40,166 bases of DNA from SIG672 sp045657105 (GTDB lineage Bacteria > Bacillota > Clostridia > Oscillospirales > CAG-272): assembly GCA_045657105.1 (NCBI GenBank), contig JAZOSN010000028.1:1-40166 (forward strand), in the 5' to 3' direction. The notes under the pieces are model-generated. The model was not told the origin of the DNA, ran no database searches, and was given only the letters and a program-made list of their open reading frames with translations. The position numbers were made by a program, and so were the translations under genes. Positions 31,725 through 40,166 of the stretch are shown one piece after another (the first letter of the stretch is position 1; every line of letters starts with the position of its first letter).

Positions 31725-32000
31725 ATGTTTTGCTCAAAATGTGGAAAAGAAATTGAAAACGAGGCGGTAGTCTGCATACATTGTGGTTGCCCTACGCAAA
31801 ACTACAAGGAGAACAAGCAGCGTGAAGATCAGCCGATAATTATTAACAATAATACTTCCGCTTCGTCATCTGCGGCAGCCGCAGCTACTGTAAGCGGAAG
31901 AATCAAACGCAAGTATTCGTTATTGTTTGATATTTTTATGATATTCTTTACAGGTGGTCTTTGGATTATTTGGATGATTTTAAGACCCAAATATTATTAA
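31725..32000 (+). CDS. Zinc-ribbon membrane protein
   Basis: The protein has 91 residues. An N-terminal zinc ribbon (C3, C6, C17, C20 in CSKCG...CIHCG) is followed by a polar Asn/Ser/Ala linker and one C-terminal membrane span (about 69-86) ending in basic residues, so the ribbon stays in the cytoplasm. This domain pair is common in Firmicutes; function is unknown. AGGAGG is 5 nt from the ATG. Its only visible promoter is that of the structured RNA, whose terminator ends just before the ribosome binding site, so expression may need read-through. Confidence 0.8.
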   Translation: MFCSKCGKEIENEAVVCIHCGCPTQNYKENKQREDQPIIINNNTSASSSAAAAATVSGRIKRKYSLLFDIFMIFFTGGLWIIWMILRPKYY

Positions 32001-32023
32001 AATTCATCTTCATAAAGCCGTTA

Positions 32024-32058
32024 AAAAGGAATCGCCACACCGAAACGATTCCTTTTTT
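32024..32058 (+). terminator. Terminator after the zinc-ribbon gene
   Basis: AAAAGGAATCG (32024-32034) pairs with CGATTCCTTTT (32046-32056), followed by T residues. Confidence 0.85.
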
Positions 32059-32107
32059 GTTACATATTCATTTTTATCAACACATCTTATTCAAAATATA
32101 ACATCTA

Positions 32108-32136
32108 TTGACATTTTCACACGTTTTTGATAAAAT
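32108..32136 (+). promoter_or_regulatory. Promoter of the BNR-repeat lipoprotein
   Basis: TTGACA (32108-32113) and TAAAAT (32131-32136) are 17 bp apart with extended TGA. The leader is about 105 nt. Confidence 0.8.
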
Positions 32137-32248
32137 ACTCATATAAAAGTTTCTTTTGTTCAACATAAGTTTTCCAAAATACAAGTTTTCATTTTCGGTG
32201 TATGATAATATTTATACATAAGTAAAATATCACAAAGGATTTTTAAGT

Positions 32249-33967
32249 ATGAAAAGTTTTCGTATTTTATCAAAAGCGCTTTCTCTTATCCTGATATTCT
32301 GTACGGCGGTTTCCCTTCTCGTTTCCTGCAAAGGTGACGACACGGACGGCGACACACAGTACGGCGATCTTTTTTCTCTTGCGAATTTCAAGATAATACG
32401 ACCTGACAACGCGTCGGACGCTCTTATACGGCAAACGGCAAATCTGAAAGACGCGCTTGAAGCAAAGCTCGGACTTTCTCTTACGGTTGCGATCGCAGAG
32501 GACGAGGAAAAGAGTGACTCCGCAAAGGAAATACTCGTCGGCAGAACCGACCGCAGTGAGAGCGCGGACGCTCTGAGCTATCTCGCTCAGCAAACCGACA
32601 AGGACGCTTACATCATTCAGATAAACGAAAACAGTATAGCCATCGTCGGAACGACCGAGATGGCGACCGTACGTGCCATCAAGATATTCATCGAAAAATA
32701 CGTTGACGTATCGCCCGAAGGTAACAAGGTCGGAATAGACGTTTCGGCAGGAAAAACTCAGGCAGGACTTTACAACTCTGAGAATACCATTATGGCATCA
32801 AACGGAGTCGAGTTTGACGTAGAGCTCGTATCCACCGTATATCAGGTGCCCGAAAACAATCTGGATCCTTCTCTTCTCTCTTCTCCTTTCAGGGTGTCTA
32901 ACGTATCCTATCCTTCGATAATTCAGCTGAGTCATCAGAAAAATGAAAAGGACAACGGAAAGCTTATCGCGGCCCACTATCTTTCGGGCGACCATCTGAG
33001 CGGCGATCACGAAAAAACCGATGCCGCCGTTATGATGAGCACAAACAACGGCAAAAGCTGGAAGTGCATCTCACGTCCTATCGAAAAAATGGATCCTTCG
33101 CTGAACGAAGGTCAGATGCCTCACATTTACGAGCTTCCCGCTCAGCTTGGAGATATGCCCGCCGGAACACTTATTTTCTCGGCAAACTCGGTAAATTACA
33201 GTGCAAAATCCACAATTTCGCTTTGGAGAAGCTTTGACTGCGGCTACACGTGGGAGCAGTATGCTCTTATTGCAAGCGGCGGCGGCGACAGATTCGGCGT
33301 ATGGGAGCCCTTCACGATCTACGGTGAAGATGACGGCTATCTATACTGCTTCTATTCTGACGACACCGGAAGCACCGCCAAAGGAAGTCACGACCAGACT
33401 ATCGTTTACCGCCGAACAAAGGACGGTGTAAACTGGGAGATGCCTGTCGAGGTAGTTGCCTGTGAGGACTCCACAGCGCGCGCAGGTATGCCGGTCATAA
33501 CGAAAATGGGCAACGGAAAATACCTTATGGTTTTCGAGCTCGTTCACAAATTTGACGGCAAATGGGGCGCTCCGATATTCTACAAAACCGCAGACTCTCT
33601 CTCAGACTGGGGCGATCCAAAGGACTATGGTGAGCGCATCGAATACGGGGAAAACCTGTACGTTGAATCCGGCCCTGCCGTTGCATGGCTACCCGCAGGC
33701 GGCGAGAACGGAACACTCGTAGTTACCTCACGCTACGGTTGCGAGGACAAGATACTCGTAAGCTTCGACAACGGCAAAAATTGGGAAGCTATCAAAAATC
33801 CGCTTTCCTTCACGCTGGAAAAGGACGTTGACAACAGCCGAATGGGTTACAGTGCGGGATTTTGGGTAGGCGATGACGAAAAAACGCTCTACTACGTAAA
33901 CTGCATAAATTCGAGCTACGATACCGAAAAGCGTCAGATCGCTTTTGCAAGAATAACGATTTATTAA
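32249..33967 (+). CDS. BNR-repeat lipoprotein, GH93-like exo-arabinanase candidate
   Basis: The protein has 572 residues. A lipoprotein signal ends at C27 (LLVSC). Residues about 45-165 resemble the alpha/beta domain that precedes catalytic domains in alpha-glucuronidases and relatives. The rest is a beta-propeller with four Asp-box-like repeats (STNNGKSW, SFDCGYTW, TKDGVNW, SFDNGKNW). The segment GQMPHIYELPAQLGDMPAGTL is reminiscent of GH93 exo-1,5-arabinanases; a sialidase-type role is the main alternative. Outside the cell it could release arabino-oligosaccharides for the cytoplasmic GH51 enzyme. AAAGGA precedes the ATG, and promoter and terminator are its own. Substrate inferred. Confidence 0.72.
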   Translation: MKSFRILSKALSLILIFCTAVSLLVSCKGDDTDGDTQYGDLFSLANFKIIRPDNASDALIRQTANLKDALEAKLGLSLTVAIAEDEEKSDSAKEILVGRTDRSESADALSYLAQQTDKDAYIIQINENSIAIVGTTEMATVRAIKIFIEKYVDVSPEGNKVGIDVSAGKTQAGLYNSENTIMASNGVEFDVELVSTVYQVPENNLDPSLLSSPFRVSNVSYPSIIQLSHQKNEKDNGKLIAAHYLSGDHLSGDHEKTDAAVMMSTNNGKSWKCISRPIEKMDPSLNEGQMPHIYELPAQLGDMPAGTLIFSANSVNYSAKSTISLWRSFDCGYTWEQYALIASGGGDRFGVWEPFTIYGEDDGYLYCFYSDDTGSTAKGSHDQTIVYRRTKDGVNWEMPVEVVACEDSTARAGMPVITKMGNGKYLMVFELVHKFDGKWGAPIFYKTADSLSDWGDPKDYGERIEYGENLYVESGPAVAWLPAGGENGTLVVTSRYGCEDKILVSFDNGKNWEAIKNPLSFTLEKDVDNSRMGYSAGFWVGDDEKTLYYVNCINSSYDTEKRQIAFARITIY

Positions 33968-33971
33968 AACG

Positions 33972-34007
33972 AAAACCGCAAGGAGCTAATCCTTGCGGTT
34001 TTATTTA
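33972..34007. terminator. Bidirectional terminator, BNR lipoprotein/malQ
   Basis: A perfect 13-bp stem (33972-33984 with 33990-34002) with a 5-nt loop serves both convergent genes. Confidence 0.88.
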
Positions 34008-35444
34008 TATTCTGAAACAGTCACGGTTCCATATTCTGAACTTATTTCTGTCGATACTGTCAAGCTGATCTATTGTAAGCCTGTACTCCCAGTTGCCCTT
34101 TGCAACGCCCGGAACGTTCATTCTCGTATCCGAGCCGTAGATAAGTATATCCTGTATCGGGAATATAACTGTGTCGGACGGACTTGCAAGCATCGTTCTC
34201 ATTATTGCTTGACAACCAAGCGATTTATCCTCGCCGTCATAGCCGCAATACGAGAAGATCGCTCTTCTATCCTCGGGAGTTACCTCCCACGTATAGCTGA
34301 GAAGCGTAGCGTTATCGTGCGTACCAGTATAGGCAACCGAATTTTTGGCGTAGTTATGCGGAAGATGTGTGGACTCTCTATCACCGAGGAAAGCAAACTG
34401 AAACACTCTCATTCCCGGAAACTCACTGTATTTGAGTAGCTTTTCGACCTCGGGAGTTATATCTCCGAGATCCTCGGCAATAATAAGCCTATCTCCTGCT
34501 ACTTCCTTTATTTTATCAATCAGCGCTCTGCCCGGGCCCTTAACCCATTTTCCCTCTTTGGCGGTCTTTGCGCTCGCAGGTACGCTCCAATATGCCTCAA
34601 ATCCTCTGAAATGGTCGATACGTACTCCGTCAAATAGCGTTAGCATATACTCGATACGACTGCACCACCAAGCGTAGCCGTCCTTTTTCATTTCTTTCCA
34701 GTCATAGAGCGGATTTCCCCAGAGCTGACCGTCCTCTGAAAAATAGTCGGGCGGAACCCCCGCTACACATTTCGGTCTGTTATCCTTATCGAGCGAGAAA
34801 AGCTCCTTATGCGCCCAGACATCACAGCTATCGAGCGCAACGTATATCGGAATATCTCCGATGAGCTTTATGCCCTTTTCATTTGCATATTTCTTTATCT
34901 CGGACCACTCATTGAAAAACTCGTACTGTATAAACTGCCACGCGAGAAGCGTATCTGCATCAGGCGTCTGAACATTCCATTCATACCACGGTCTATCGCC
35001 GTTTTTCTCGCGCAGAGCGAGGAACTGCGATGCTATTGCAAGCTCAGGATATTTAATAAGAAAGTCGCTTATGCGCTCTTTTTCACTCTCTGAAAGACGC
35101 GACGATGCCTTTTTTAGCAGAGAGTATCTTTCAACAGAGAGTCTTTCATATTCGCAAAGATACGGAGATCTCTGTCTTGCCGCAAAAAGCTCGTCCTCGG
35201 TGATAAGACCTTTTTTACAGAGCGTGGGAAGGTCTATAAAATAAGGATTTGCTCCGAAAGCCGCAAAGGATTTATAAGGAGAATTGCACTCGTCTGTCAT
35301 ACAAAACGGAAGAGTCTGCCAATATGAAAATCCGCAGTCGGCAAGAAAATCGACGAAATATTTCGCCTGCTCGCCAAACGATCCTATCGAGTAATCACCC
35401 GACAGTGTTGATATATGCATAAGAACTCCGCTTTTTCTGTTCAT
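34005..35444 (-). CDS. malQ: 4-alpha-glucanotransferase (GH77)
   Basis: The protein has 479 residues, usual bacterial length. Motifs are SPYKSFAAFGANPYFID near the N-terminus, the nucleophile D277 in FDGVRIDHFRGF, the acid/base E324 in IIAEDLGDI, and D377 in TGTHDN. The enzyme transfers glucan segments between maltooligosaccharides in the cytoplasm. GAGG is about 9 nt from the ATG. A consensus promoter precedes it and the shared hairpin ends it. It is a single-gene unit; no glycogen genes are nearby. Confidence 0.96.
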   Translation of the reverse strand: MNRKSGVLMHISTLSGDYSIGSFGEQAKYFVDFLADCGFSYWQTLPFCMTDECNSPYKSFAAFGANPYFIDLPTLCKKGLITEDELFAARQRSPYLCEYERLSVERYSLLKKASSRLSESEKERISDFLIKYPELAIASQFLALREKNGDRPWYEWNVQTPDADTLLAWQFIQYEFFNEWSEIKKYANEKGIKLIGDIPIYVALDSCDVWAHKELFSLDKDNRPKCVAGVPPDYFSEDGQLWGNPLYDWKEMKKDGYAWWCSRIEYMLTLFDGVRIDHFRGFEAYWSVPASAKTAKEGKWVKGPGRALIDKIKEVAGDRLIIAEDLGDITPEVEKLLKYSEFPGMRVFQFAFLGDRESTHLPHNYAKNSVAYTGTHDNATLLSYTWEVTPEDRRAIFSYCGYDGEDKSLGCQAIMRTMLASPSDTVIFPIQDILIYGSDTRMNVPGVAKGNWEYRLTIDQLDSIDRNKFRIWNRDCFRI

Positions 35445-35476
35445 TTTTATTTCCTCTCATCAAAGTCGTATAAGCA

Positions 35477-35505
35477 ATTATATTACAATTTCCTGCGTTT
35501 GTCAA
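35477..35505 (-). promoter_or_regulatory. Consensus promoter of malQ
   Basis: TTGACA (35500-35505) and TATAAT (35477-35482) are 17 bp apart on the minus strand. Confidence 0.9.
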
Positions 35506-35581
35506 TGATATGATTAAAAGGTTTTATATCTGCCGAAAAATGTTAAATTTTATTTATACGCTCAAAAGGTCGCGTATCTTA

Positions 35582-35610
35582 TTGATTTTTGACGAGTAAT
35601 ATTATATAAT
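35582..35610 (+). promoter_or_regulatory. Promoter of the CotH-family gene
   Basis: TTGATT (35582-35587) and TATAAT (35605-35610) are 17 bp apart, about 30 bp before the ATG. Confidence 0.75.
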
Positions 35611-35641
35611 AATTAAAAAGCCACAAGAAAGGTCGGTGTAT

Positions 35642-37801
35642 ATGTCTAAACATAGGAAATTCATTTCGTTTACTGCGCTCGTTCTCGCGCTTGTCTTTAT
35701 GATCCCCGCCTGCGCTCCGATTGAAGATAATAGCGTTATTGAAGATAATAGTGTTACCGACGAAGGTGAGGACCGTACTTCTCTTCCCGAGGTCTACATA
35801 ACTACGGATCCCCAGCATCAGATAACGAGCAAGACGGAATATACCGACATCTCGGTAAGATTTGTACTTAACGACCGCTACTCCGAGTTCTCGAACACCT
35901 ACACCGACGAAAACGGAGGAAGTGCTCAGCTTCGTTGCCGAGGAAACTCGAGCTACGGCATGAGCGATATGAAGGCAAAAAACAAATACTCCTATAAGCT
36001 TCGTCTTGACAGCAAGGAGGATCTTTTCGGTATGGGAGAGAGCCGTCACTGGTATCTGCTTGCAAACTGGTTTGACGTAACTCATATGAGAAACAAGCTT
36101 GCATACGATCTTTCGGGAACGCTCGGTATGACTTACACAGAGTCTACCTGGGTAGTTCTCTACTACAACGGAAAATACAGAGGAATATACTCTCTCGTTG
36201 AAAGTATCCGCATAGACGAGGGACGCGTTGAAACCTTCGACTGGGAAGAATACGCCGAGGATATAGCGCACCTTTACGCTCTCAACACTCAAGCTCCGAA
36301 AGAAATTTCAAACTCGCTTGCAGAGGCGATGAAAAACGACCTCAGTTGGCTATCCACACAGAAATTCTCGTTTATCTACACAGATCCCGATACAGGTCAA
36401 AGGCGCTCAAAGGAAATCGATCTTTCGGGCTATTTCGATCCGAGTAAGCTTGACTTTACGTCAGGCTATCTCATCGAATACGACGGCAGACTGCACGGTG
36501 ACGGCACCAAGTGGCGAACCACACACAATATGCCGGTGGTTATGGATAATCCGGCGGCTCTTTCGACAAATACCGTTATGCAGGAGTACGTCCAGACGCT
36601 TATTCAGGACTTTGAGGACGCCCTGTTTTCCCCCACCTTCCACAACGCCAAGGGCAAGCATTACAGCGAGTACGTTGATATTGGCTCGATGGTCGATTTC
36701 TGGACGATTTGGAACCTCTTTAACAATATTGAGCTGGGATATCTCTCTATGTATTATTACATAGATGACGGCAAAATAGTCTTCGGCCCCTGCTGGGATT
36801 TTGACAACGCATCGGGAAACATAGTCACACTTACCGAAAAATGGTTACGCTGGGACTACTGGGTTGAGGATCGCGGAAATTTGAGCAACGGTTGGTTTTC
36901 AAAGGCAGTAGGAGATCCGTATTTCGTTGCTCTTTGTCAGGAAAGATGGTTCTCAATGCGTGAGGCGCTTGACGATATGATGCAGTCACTTGATATTTAT
37001 TACGACTACATCGGAGAGGAAGCCCTCAGATGCTACGAAAGAAACGGTCCGCGAACCAACTGGAAGCCACACAACATCAACGGCGGTATCAGCTACGATT
37101 TTGAAACCGATTTTAACGTCTTAAAAAATTGGCTTAAAAACAGAATAAACTGGATAGACGAAAACTTCTCTGCCCCTGCTATAAACATCGACGATAGCGG
37201 TTTTGAGCGAAGCGAAAAGATAACGGTAACTCCCTCGGGATCTGCCACCATCGCAAACGACAACACTACCGCGTTCGGAGTCACAGCCGATTATATCATA
37301 CCTACGAGCACAAGCGGCACTCTTTCCTTTAAGATAGAAACTACGCATACCTCCGCAAGGACTGTCGAAGTATATCTGAACGATGGAAAACTGATCGCAT
37401 CGAAAATCCTCACGAACACAGTTTCCGCTTCATTCAGCGTAAGCGCGAAGGATCTCAGGTTAAACGACGGCGATCTGAACGTAATCTACATCATCGCTTA
37501 TAAACAAAACGGAGATATTCGCTCAAAAACGTCGCTTGTGATAAAGGCATCGAGGGCGGGCAATCCTTCCTCGGGTGAATATGCCGTTCAATTCGGAGAT
37601 AACGTCGCGCACGTCAAAAAGGACACCTCGATCACAGTGCCTAAGATAACTCAAACACGGGAAGGCTTTACAGCACTCGGATGGGCGACCATCAACGGAA
37701 CATTATATAAGGCAGGCGAAAAATTCATTCCCGACGGCAACACTTATTTATACATCCGTTGGAAGCGAAACGATATGGATTCCCATATGATACTTGACTA
37801 A
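35642..37801 (+). CDS. CotH-kinase-family lipoprotein with InlB-type C-terminal repeat
   Basis: The protein has 719 residues. A lipobox ends at C24 (MIPAC). Residues about 50-500 are a CotH domain, with RCRGNSSYG, HWYLLANWFDVTHMRNKLAYDL, NGKYRGIYSLVESIRID, and the metal-site-like FGPCWDFDNASGN. CotH of Bacillus phosphorylates spore coat proteins. Secreted CotH lipoproteins are common in gut Clostridia with unknown targets. A beta-sandwich region (about 515-635) follows, then one InlB/Flg_new-type repeat (GFTALGWATINGTLY). An 18-bp tandem duplication gives IEDNSV twice after the lipobox. AAAGG is 9 nt from this ATG, preferred over a GTG two codons earlier. rlmA starts 18 bp downstream. Confidence 0.87.
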   Translation: MSKHRKFISFTALVLALVFMIPACAPIEDNSVIEDNSVTDEGEDRTSLPEVYITTDPQHQITSKTEYTDISVRFVLNDRYSEFSNTYTDENGGSAQLRCRGNSSYGMSDMKAKNKYSYKLRLDSKEDLFGMGESRHWYLLANWFDVTHMRNKLAYDLSGTLGMTYTESTWVVLYYNGKYRGIYSLVESIRIDEGRVETFDWEEYAEDIAHLYALNTQAPKEISNSLAEAMKNDLSWLSTQKFSFIYTDPDTGQRRSKEIDLSGYFDPSKLDFTSGYLIEYDGRLHGDGTKWRTTHNMPVVMDNPAALSTNTVMQEYVQTLIQDFEDALFSPTFHNAKGKHYSEYVDIGSMVDFWTIWNLFNNIELGYLSMYYYIDDGKIVFGPCWDFDNASGNIVTLTEKWLRWDYWVEDRGNLSNGWFSKAVGDPYFVALCQERWFSMREALDDMMQSLDIYYDYIGEEALRCYERNGPRTNWKPHNINGGISYDFETDFNVLKNWLKNRINWIDENFSAPAINIDDSGFERSEKITVTPSGSATIANDNTTAFGVTADYIIPTSTSGTLSFKIETTHTSARTVEVYLNDGKLIASKILTNTVSASFSVSAKDLRLNDGDLNVIYIIAYKQNGDIRSKTSLVIKASRAGNPSSGEYAVQFGDNVAHVKKDTSITVPKITQTREGFTALGWATINGTLYKAGEKFIPDGNTYLYIRWKRNDMDSHMILD
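35720..35755 (+). repeat. 18-bp in-frame tandem duplication
   Basis: Two copies differ at one base (AGCGTT versus AGTGTT) and encode IEDNSV twice in the linker next to the membrane anchor. Confidence 0.9.
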
Positions 37802-37819
37802 CAAAGCAAAGGAAAAATT

Positions 37820-38656
37820 ATGCTTATTTGCCCTATCTGTCACACAGTGCTATCAAGAGAGAGCTCACGATACGTCTGCGAAAACGGTCACTCACACGAT
37901 ATTTCAAAATACGGTCACGTCAATCTGCTTATGTCGCAAAAAGGCGGAAATCACGGTGACAGTCGCGAAATGCTCCTTTCCCGAAAGGCGTTTCTCGATA
38001 GTGGAGCCTATGCTCCTCTTCGTGAGGCACTTGCAAAAACGCTTCTCTCACTGACCGACAAAAAATCGCTCACCCTGCTCGATTCGGGCTGCGGAGAGTG
38101 CTACTACACATCGCGTATAAAAGAGCTTTTTACCGAAAGCGAACGTGATCTTCGAATCATCGGAATTGATATTTCAAAGGAAGCACTCCGTCTTGCCGCT
38201 CAACGCTTTAACGGCGAATGTAAAAGAGCGGATTCGACGGTTGAGCTTGCGGTGGCGAGCTCGTACTCACTCCCGATAGCCGACACCTCGACAGATGCGG
38301 TATTATCGGTATTTGCCCCGCTCTGTCCCGATCAGTTTGCAAGAGTTCTTGTTGACTCCGGCTTATTTATAACCGTTATTCCGAGCGCAAGGCATCTTTG
38401 GGAGCTCAAAGCGGCACTGTACGACAAACCGTACGAGAACGAGGTCATGCCCTACGGTATAGACGGCTTTGAGATGATAAAAAAGGTTGATATTAACGGA
38501 AAATTTATTATGAGCAGTCAAAAGGAAATCTACGATCTTTTCACGATGACGCCCTATTTTTGCCGCACGAGCGAAAAGGATCGCAAAAAGCTTGAAGCAC
38601 TCGACGCCCTTGAATGTACCTACGCTTTTGAGATACTCGCATACAGAAAAATATAA
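37820..38656 (+). CDS. rlmA: 23S rRNA (guanine-N1) methyltransferase, RlmA type
   Basis: The protein has 278 residues. A zinc finger uses C4, C7, C20 and H24. The segment GDSREMLLSRKAFLDSGAYAPL is specific to RlmA, followed by the SAM-binding DSGCGECYYT motif and a Rossmann fold. It methylates N1 of a guanine in helix 35 of 23S rRNA (G745 or G748 type; the position is not decidable here). AAAGGA is 6 nt from the ATG. It follows the CotH gene by 18 bp and ends in a strong terminator. Confidence 0.93.
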   Translation: MLICPICHTVLSRESSRYVCENGHSHDISKYGHVNLLMSQKGGNHGDSREMLLSRKAFLDSGAYAPLREALAKTLLSLTDKKSLTLLDSGCGECYYTSRIKELFTESERDLRIIGIDISKEALRLAAQRFNGECKRADSTVELAVASSYSLPIADTSTDAVLSVFAPLCPDQFARVLVDSGLFITVIPSARHLWELKAALYDKPYENEVMPYGIDGFEMIKKVDINGKFIMSSQKEIYDLFTMTPYFCRTSEKDRKKLEALDALECTYAFEILAYRKI

Positions 38657-38660
38657 AGCA

Positions 38661-38696
38661 AAAACCTCTTTTCGGGCTCCGAAAAGAGGTTTTTTA
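38661..38696. terminator. Bidirectional terminator, rlmA/nucleoside kinase
   Basis: A perfect 15-bp stem (38661-38675 with 38679-38693) with a 3-nt loop is T-rich on both strands. Confidence 0.9.
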
Positions 38697-40166
38697 TCAT
38701 TTATAAAAGCTATTTCCGCCGATGAATTCGCGAACGATGCTCGTAGGCGGTATCTCGTCGTCAACGTCTGCTTCTCTGACGTAGTTAAGAACCTTTACCA
38801 TAGCTCTTACCTGATCGTAGCATTCGTCAGAGGCTTTTATCTCGGTAAGAAGCGGGAAGATGTGCTTTTTAAGAACCGAAAGCTCGTAAAGCGTAGAGCT
38901 ATTCAGCATAACGTCGGCGTTCTCCTGGAACGGGAATATCCATCTCTCCTCGCCGCGTCGCACCGAATCCCACATCGCAAGAGTTTTCTGAACAGATGAG
39001 CCTCTCGTTTCGTAGTCGCGAACGGTACGTCTTAAAAGTCTTAGATAGCTTGACGGAATACGGTTATGGTCGTCAAGATTAAGTGCAAGCATCGGGCTTA
39101 CGTACATTTTGAACACGAGATTTTTGTCAAATCCGTCGGGGATAAGACAAGGATTCAGTCCGTGCAGACCTTCGACTATTATCACCGAATCATTGCAAAG
39201 CCGCATTCTGTGTCCGTTCCACTCCCTACAACCCTTTTTGAAATTAAAGCAAGGAATTTCGACCTCTTTACCTGCAAGGAGCTCTTCGAGATGCTTTGCA
39301 AAAAGTGCCGTATCTATCGTATTTATGTGTTCGAGATCGACCTCTCCGTCCGGACCGGGAACAAGCTTGTCGCGATCAAGGTAATAGTCGTCAAGACTCA
39401 TAAGTATCGGATGCTTACCGTGAACCCGGAGCTGCGTTGCAAGTCGGTTAGCAGACGTCGTTTTTCCCGACGAGCTTGGTCCTGCGAGCATAACAGCCTT
39501 TGCACCTCTTTCGCAAATCATATCTGCAACCTTAGAAAACTTCTTTTCGTGCAAAGCCTCATTTACTCTTATAAGCTCTCTTATTTTGCCCGAGGAAACA
39601 AGCTCGTTAAGGTCTGCAACCGTTTCGCATTCCATAAGCTCGCACCAACGCTTGCTCTCATTGGACATATAGAAGAAATTAGGACTGTCGCGATATTCTG
39701 AAACTCTGTCGGGATTATTCGTATCGGGGAATATGAATATAAATCCGTTGGGTGCCGGAATTATATCCCATGAGCGTAAAAATCCCGTCGAAGGAGCCAT
39801 CTCGCCATAGAAATAATCGAGAAATCCGTTGTTTTCATATACGTCAATTCTTTCTTTCTGTCTGTAAGAAAGCAACTGTGCTTTATCCTCTTGTCCTATG
39901 CTTTTATAGTACTCAATGAGATCTTTTGTTTGCATTCTGCGCCTATAAAGAGGAAAATCCTCGGCTACGATACGTTCAACCTCGCTTTTAAAAGCATCAG
40001 AGGAGAAGTCGTCTATTCCCGTAACCTTGAAATAAAGTCCCGAACCGATAGTAGAGTTCATACTGCCTTGAGCCTTTGGCCAAAGACGCTTAAGCGCAAG
40101 AAACAGAATAAACTGAGCTGTCCTTGTATATGCATCTCTGCCTACGGGGTCGCTGTATTTTATAAG
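38697..40166 (-). CDS. Nucleoside (uridine-type) kinase, 5' end outside the window
   Basis: At least 489 residues are visible. The frame stays open from the ATG at 40061 to the right edge, and the extra residues (KYSDPVGRDAYTRTAQFILF) match the conserved N-terminal part of this family, so 40061 is not the start. The family joins a threonyl-tRNA-synthetase-like N-terminal region to a uridine-kinase domain. The kinase shows P-loop GPSSSGKTT (near 39480), SLDDYYLDRD and VIIVEGLHGLNP. It probably phosphorylates a pyrimidine nucleoside or related compound; the N-terminal domain's role is unknown. It ends at the terminator shared with rlmA. Confidence 0.9.
   Translation of the reverse strand, partial: LIKYSDPVGRDAYTRTAQFILFLALKRLWPKAQGSMNSTIGSGLYFKVTGIDDFSSDAFKSEVERIVAEDFPLYRRRMQTKDLIEYYKSIGQEDKAQLLSYRQKERIDVYENNGFLDYFYGEMAPSTGFLRSWDIIPAPNGFIFIFPDTNNPDRVSEYRDSPNFFYMSNESKRWCELMECETVADLNELVSSGKIRELIRVNEALHEKKFSKVADMICERGAKAVMLAGPSSSGKTTSANRLATQLRVHGKHPILMSLDDYYLDRDKLVPGPDGEVDLEHINTIDTALFAKHLEELLAGKEVEIPCFNFKKGCREWNGHRMRLCNDSVIIVEGLHGLNPCLIPDGFDKNLVFKMYVSPMLALNLDDHNRIPSSYLRLLRRTVRDYETRGSSVQKTLAMWDSVRRGEERWIFPFQENADVMLNSSTLYELSVLKKHIFPLLTEIKASDECYDQVRAMVKVLNYVREADVDDEIPPTSIVREFIGGNSFYK

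Noticed and set aside
39066..39701. 211-codon plus-strand frame opposite the nucleoside kinase
   Set aside because: It lies antisense to intact kinase motifs and has no ribosome binding site.
40061..40061. ATG at 40061 as start of the nucleoside kinase
   Set aside because: The frame continues upstream to the window edge with conserved family sequence and there is no ribosome binding site here.
1..40166. CRISPR array, insertion sequence or rRNA operon
   Set aside because: No regularly spaced direct repeats, transposase motifs or rRNA sequence were seen on either strand.

Overview
This window looks like a chromosomal segment of an anaerobic Clostridia bacterium, most likely a gut Oscillospirales-type genome. 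The main pointers are a fused IspH–ribosomal protein S1 gene behind cmk and plsC, a yajC/TIGR04086 pair, YtvI-like and SpoIVFB-like membrane proteins, many LxxC-type lipoproteins, and strong sigma-A promoters with extended -10 boxes (TGnTATAAT). Base composition looks moderate (I judge mid-40s % GC by eye). The taxonomic call is inference.

Layout. 1-7000: a truncated lipoprotein, a YhaM-type exoribonuclease, an SGNH hydrolase, a lone MsmX/UgpC-type sugar-importer ATPase, an RsuA-type pseudouridine synthase behind a 32-residue membrane peptide, a TIGR04086 protein, yajC and a GNAT acetyltransferase. 7030-10540: an unrecognised membrane protein, a YesL-like protein and a lipoprotein built from trigger-factor-type domains. 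10626-13085: an operon read leftward, rarA – E2-like acyltransferase – small lipoprotein.

13367-18617 is the most unusual block. Seven tightly packed co-directional genes encode a phage DNA-packaging and head set: small terminase, large terminase, a 60-residue membrane protein, portal, scaffold-like protein, HK97-type capsid protein and a connector-like protein. It has no integrase, repressor, replication, tail or lysis genes. It ends in a strong terminator and is flanked by ordinary chromosomal genes. A good LexA-type box lies between it and divergent rarA. It looks like a stand-alone, maintained capsid cassette rather than a degraded prophage.

18660-22596: a leftward operon (ECF S-component, DUF362 protein, MFS transporter), then a YtvI/AI-2E-family permease. 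22754-27503: a rightward operon (HI0933-type flavoprotein, cmk, plsC, ispH–rpsA). 27620-28995: an M50 protease, tRNA-Met and tRNA-Glu, then about 440 bp of repeats. 28996-34000: an arabinose-polymer region with an AraC regulator divergent from a GH51 arabinofuranosidase, and a BNR-repeat (GH93-like) lipoprotein. Between those two sits a promoter-driven, rod-like structured RNA followed by a zinc-ribbon membrane protein. 34005-40166: malQ, a CotH-family lipoprotein, rlmA, and a nucleoside kinase cut off at the right edge.

Several start codons were moved from the longest-ORF choice on Shine-Dalgarno or promoter evidence. The portal gene appears to start at ATT. The S1 half of ispH–rpsA carries its own possible internal start.
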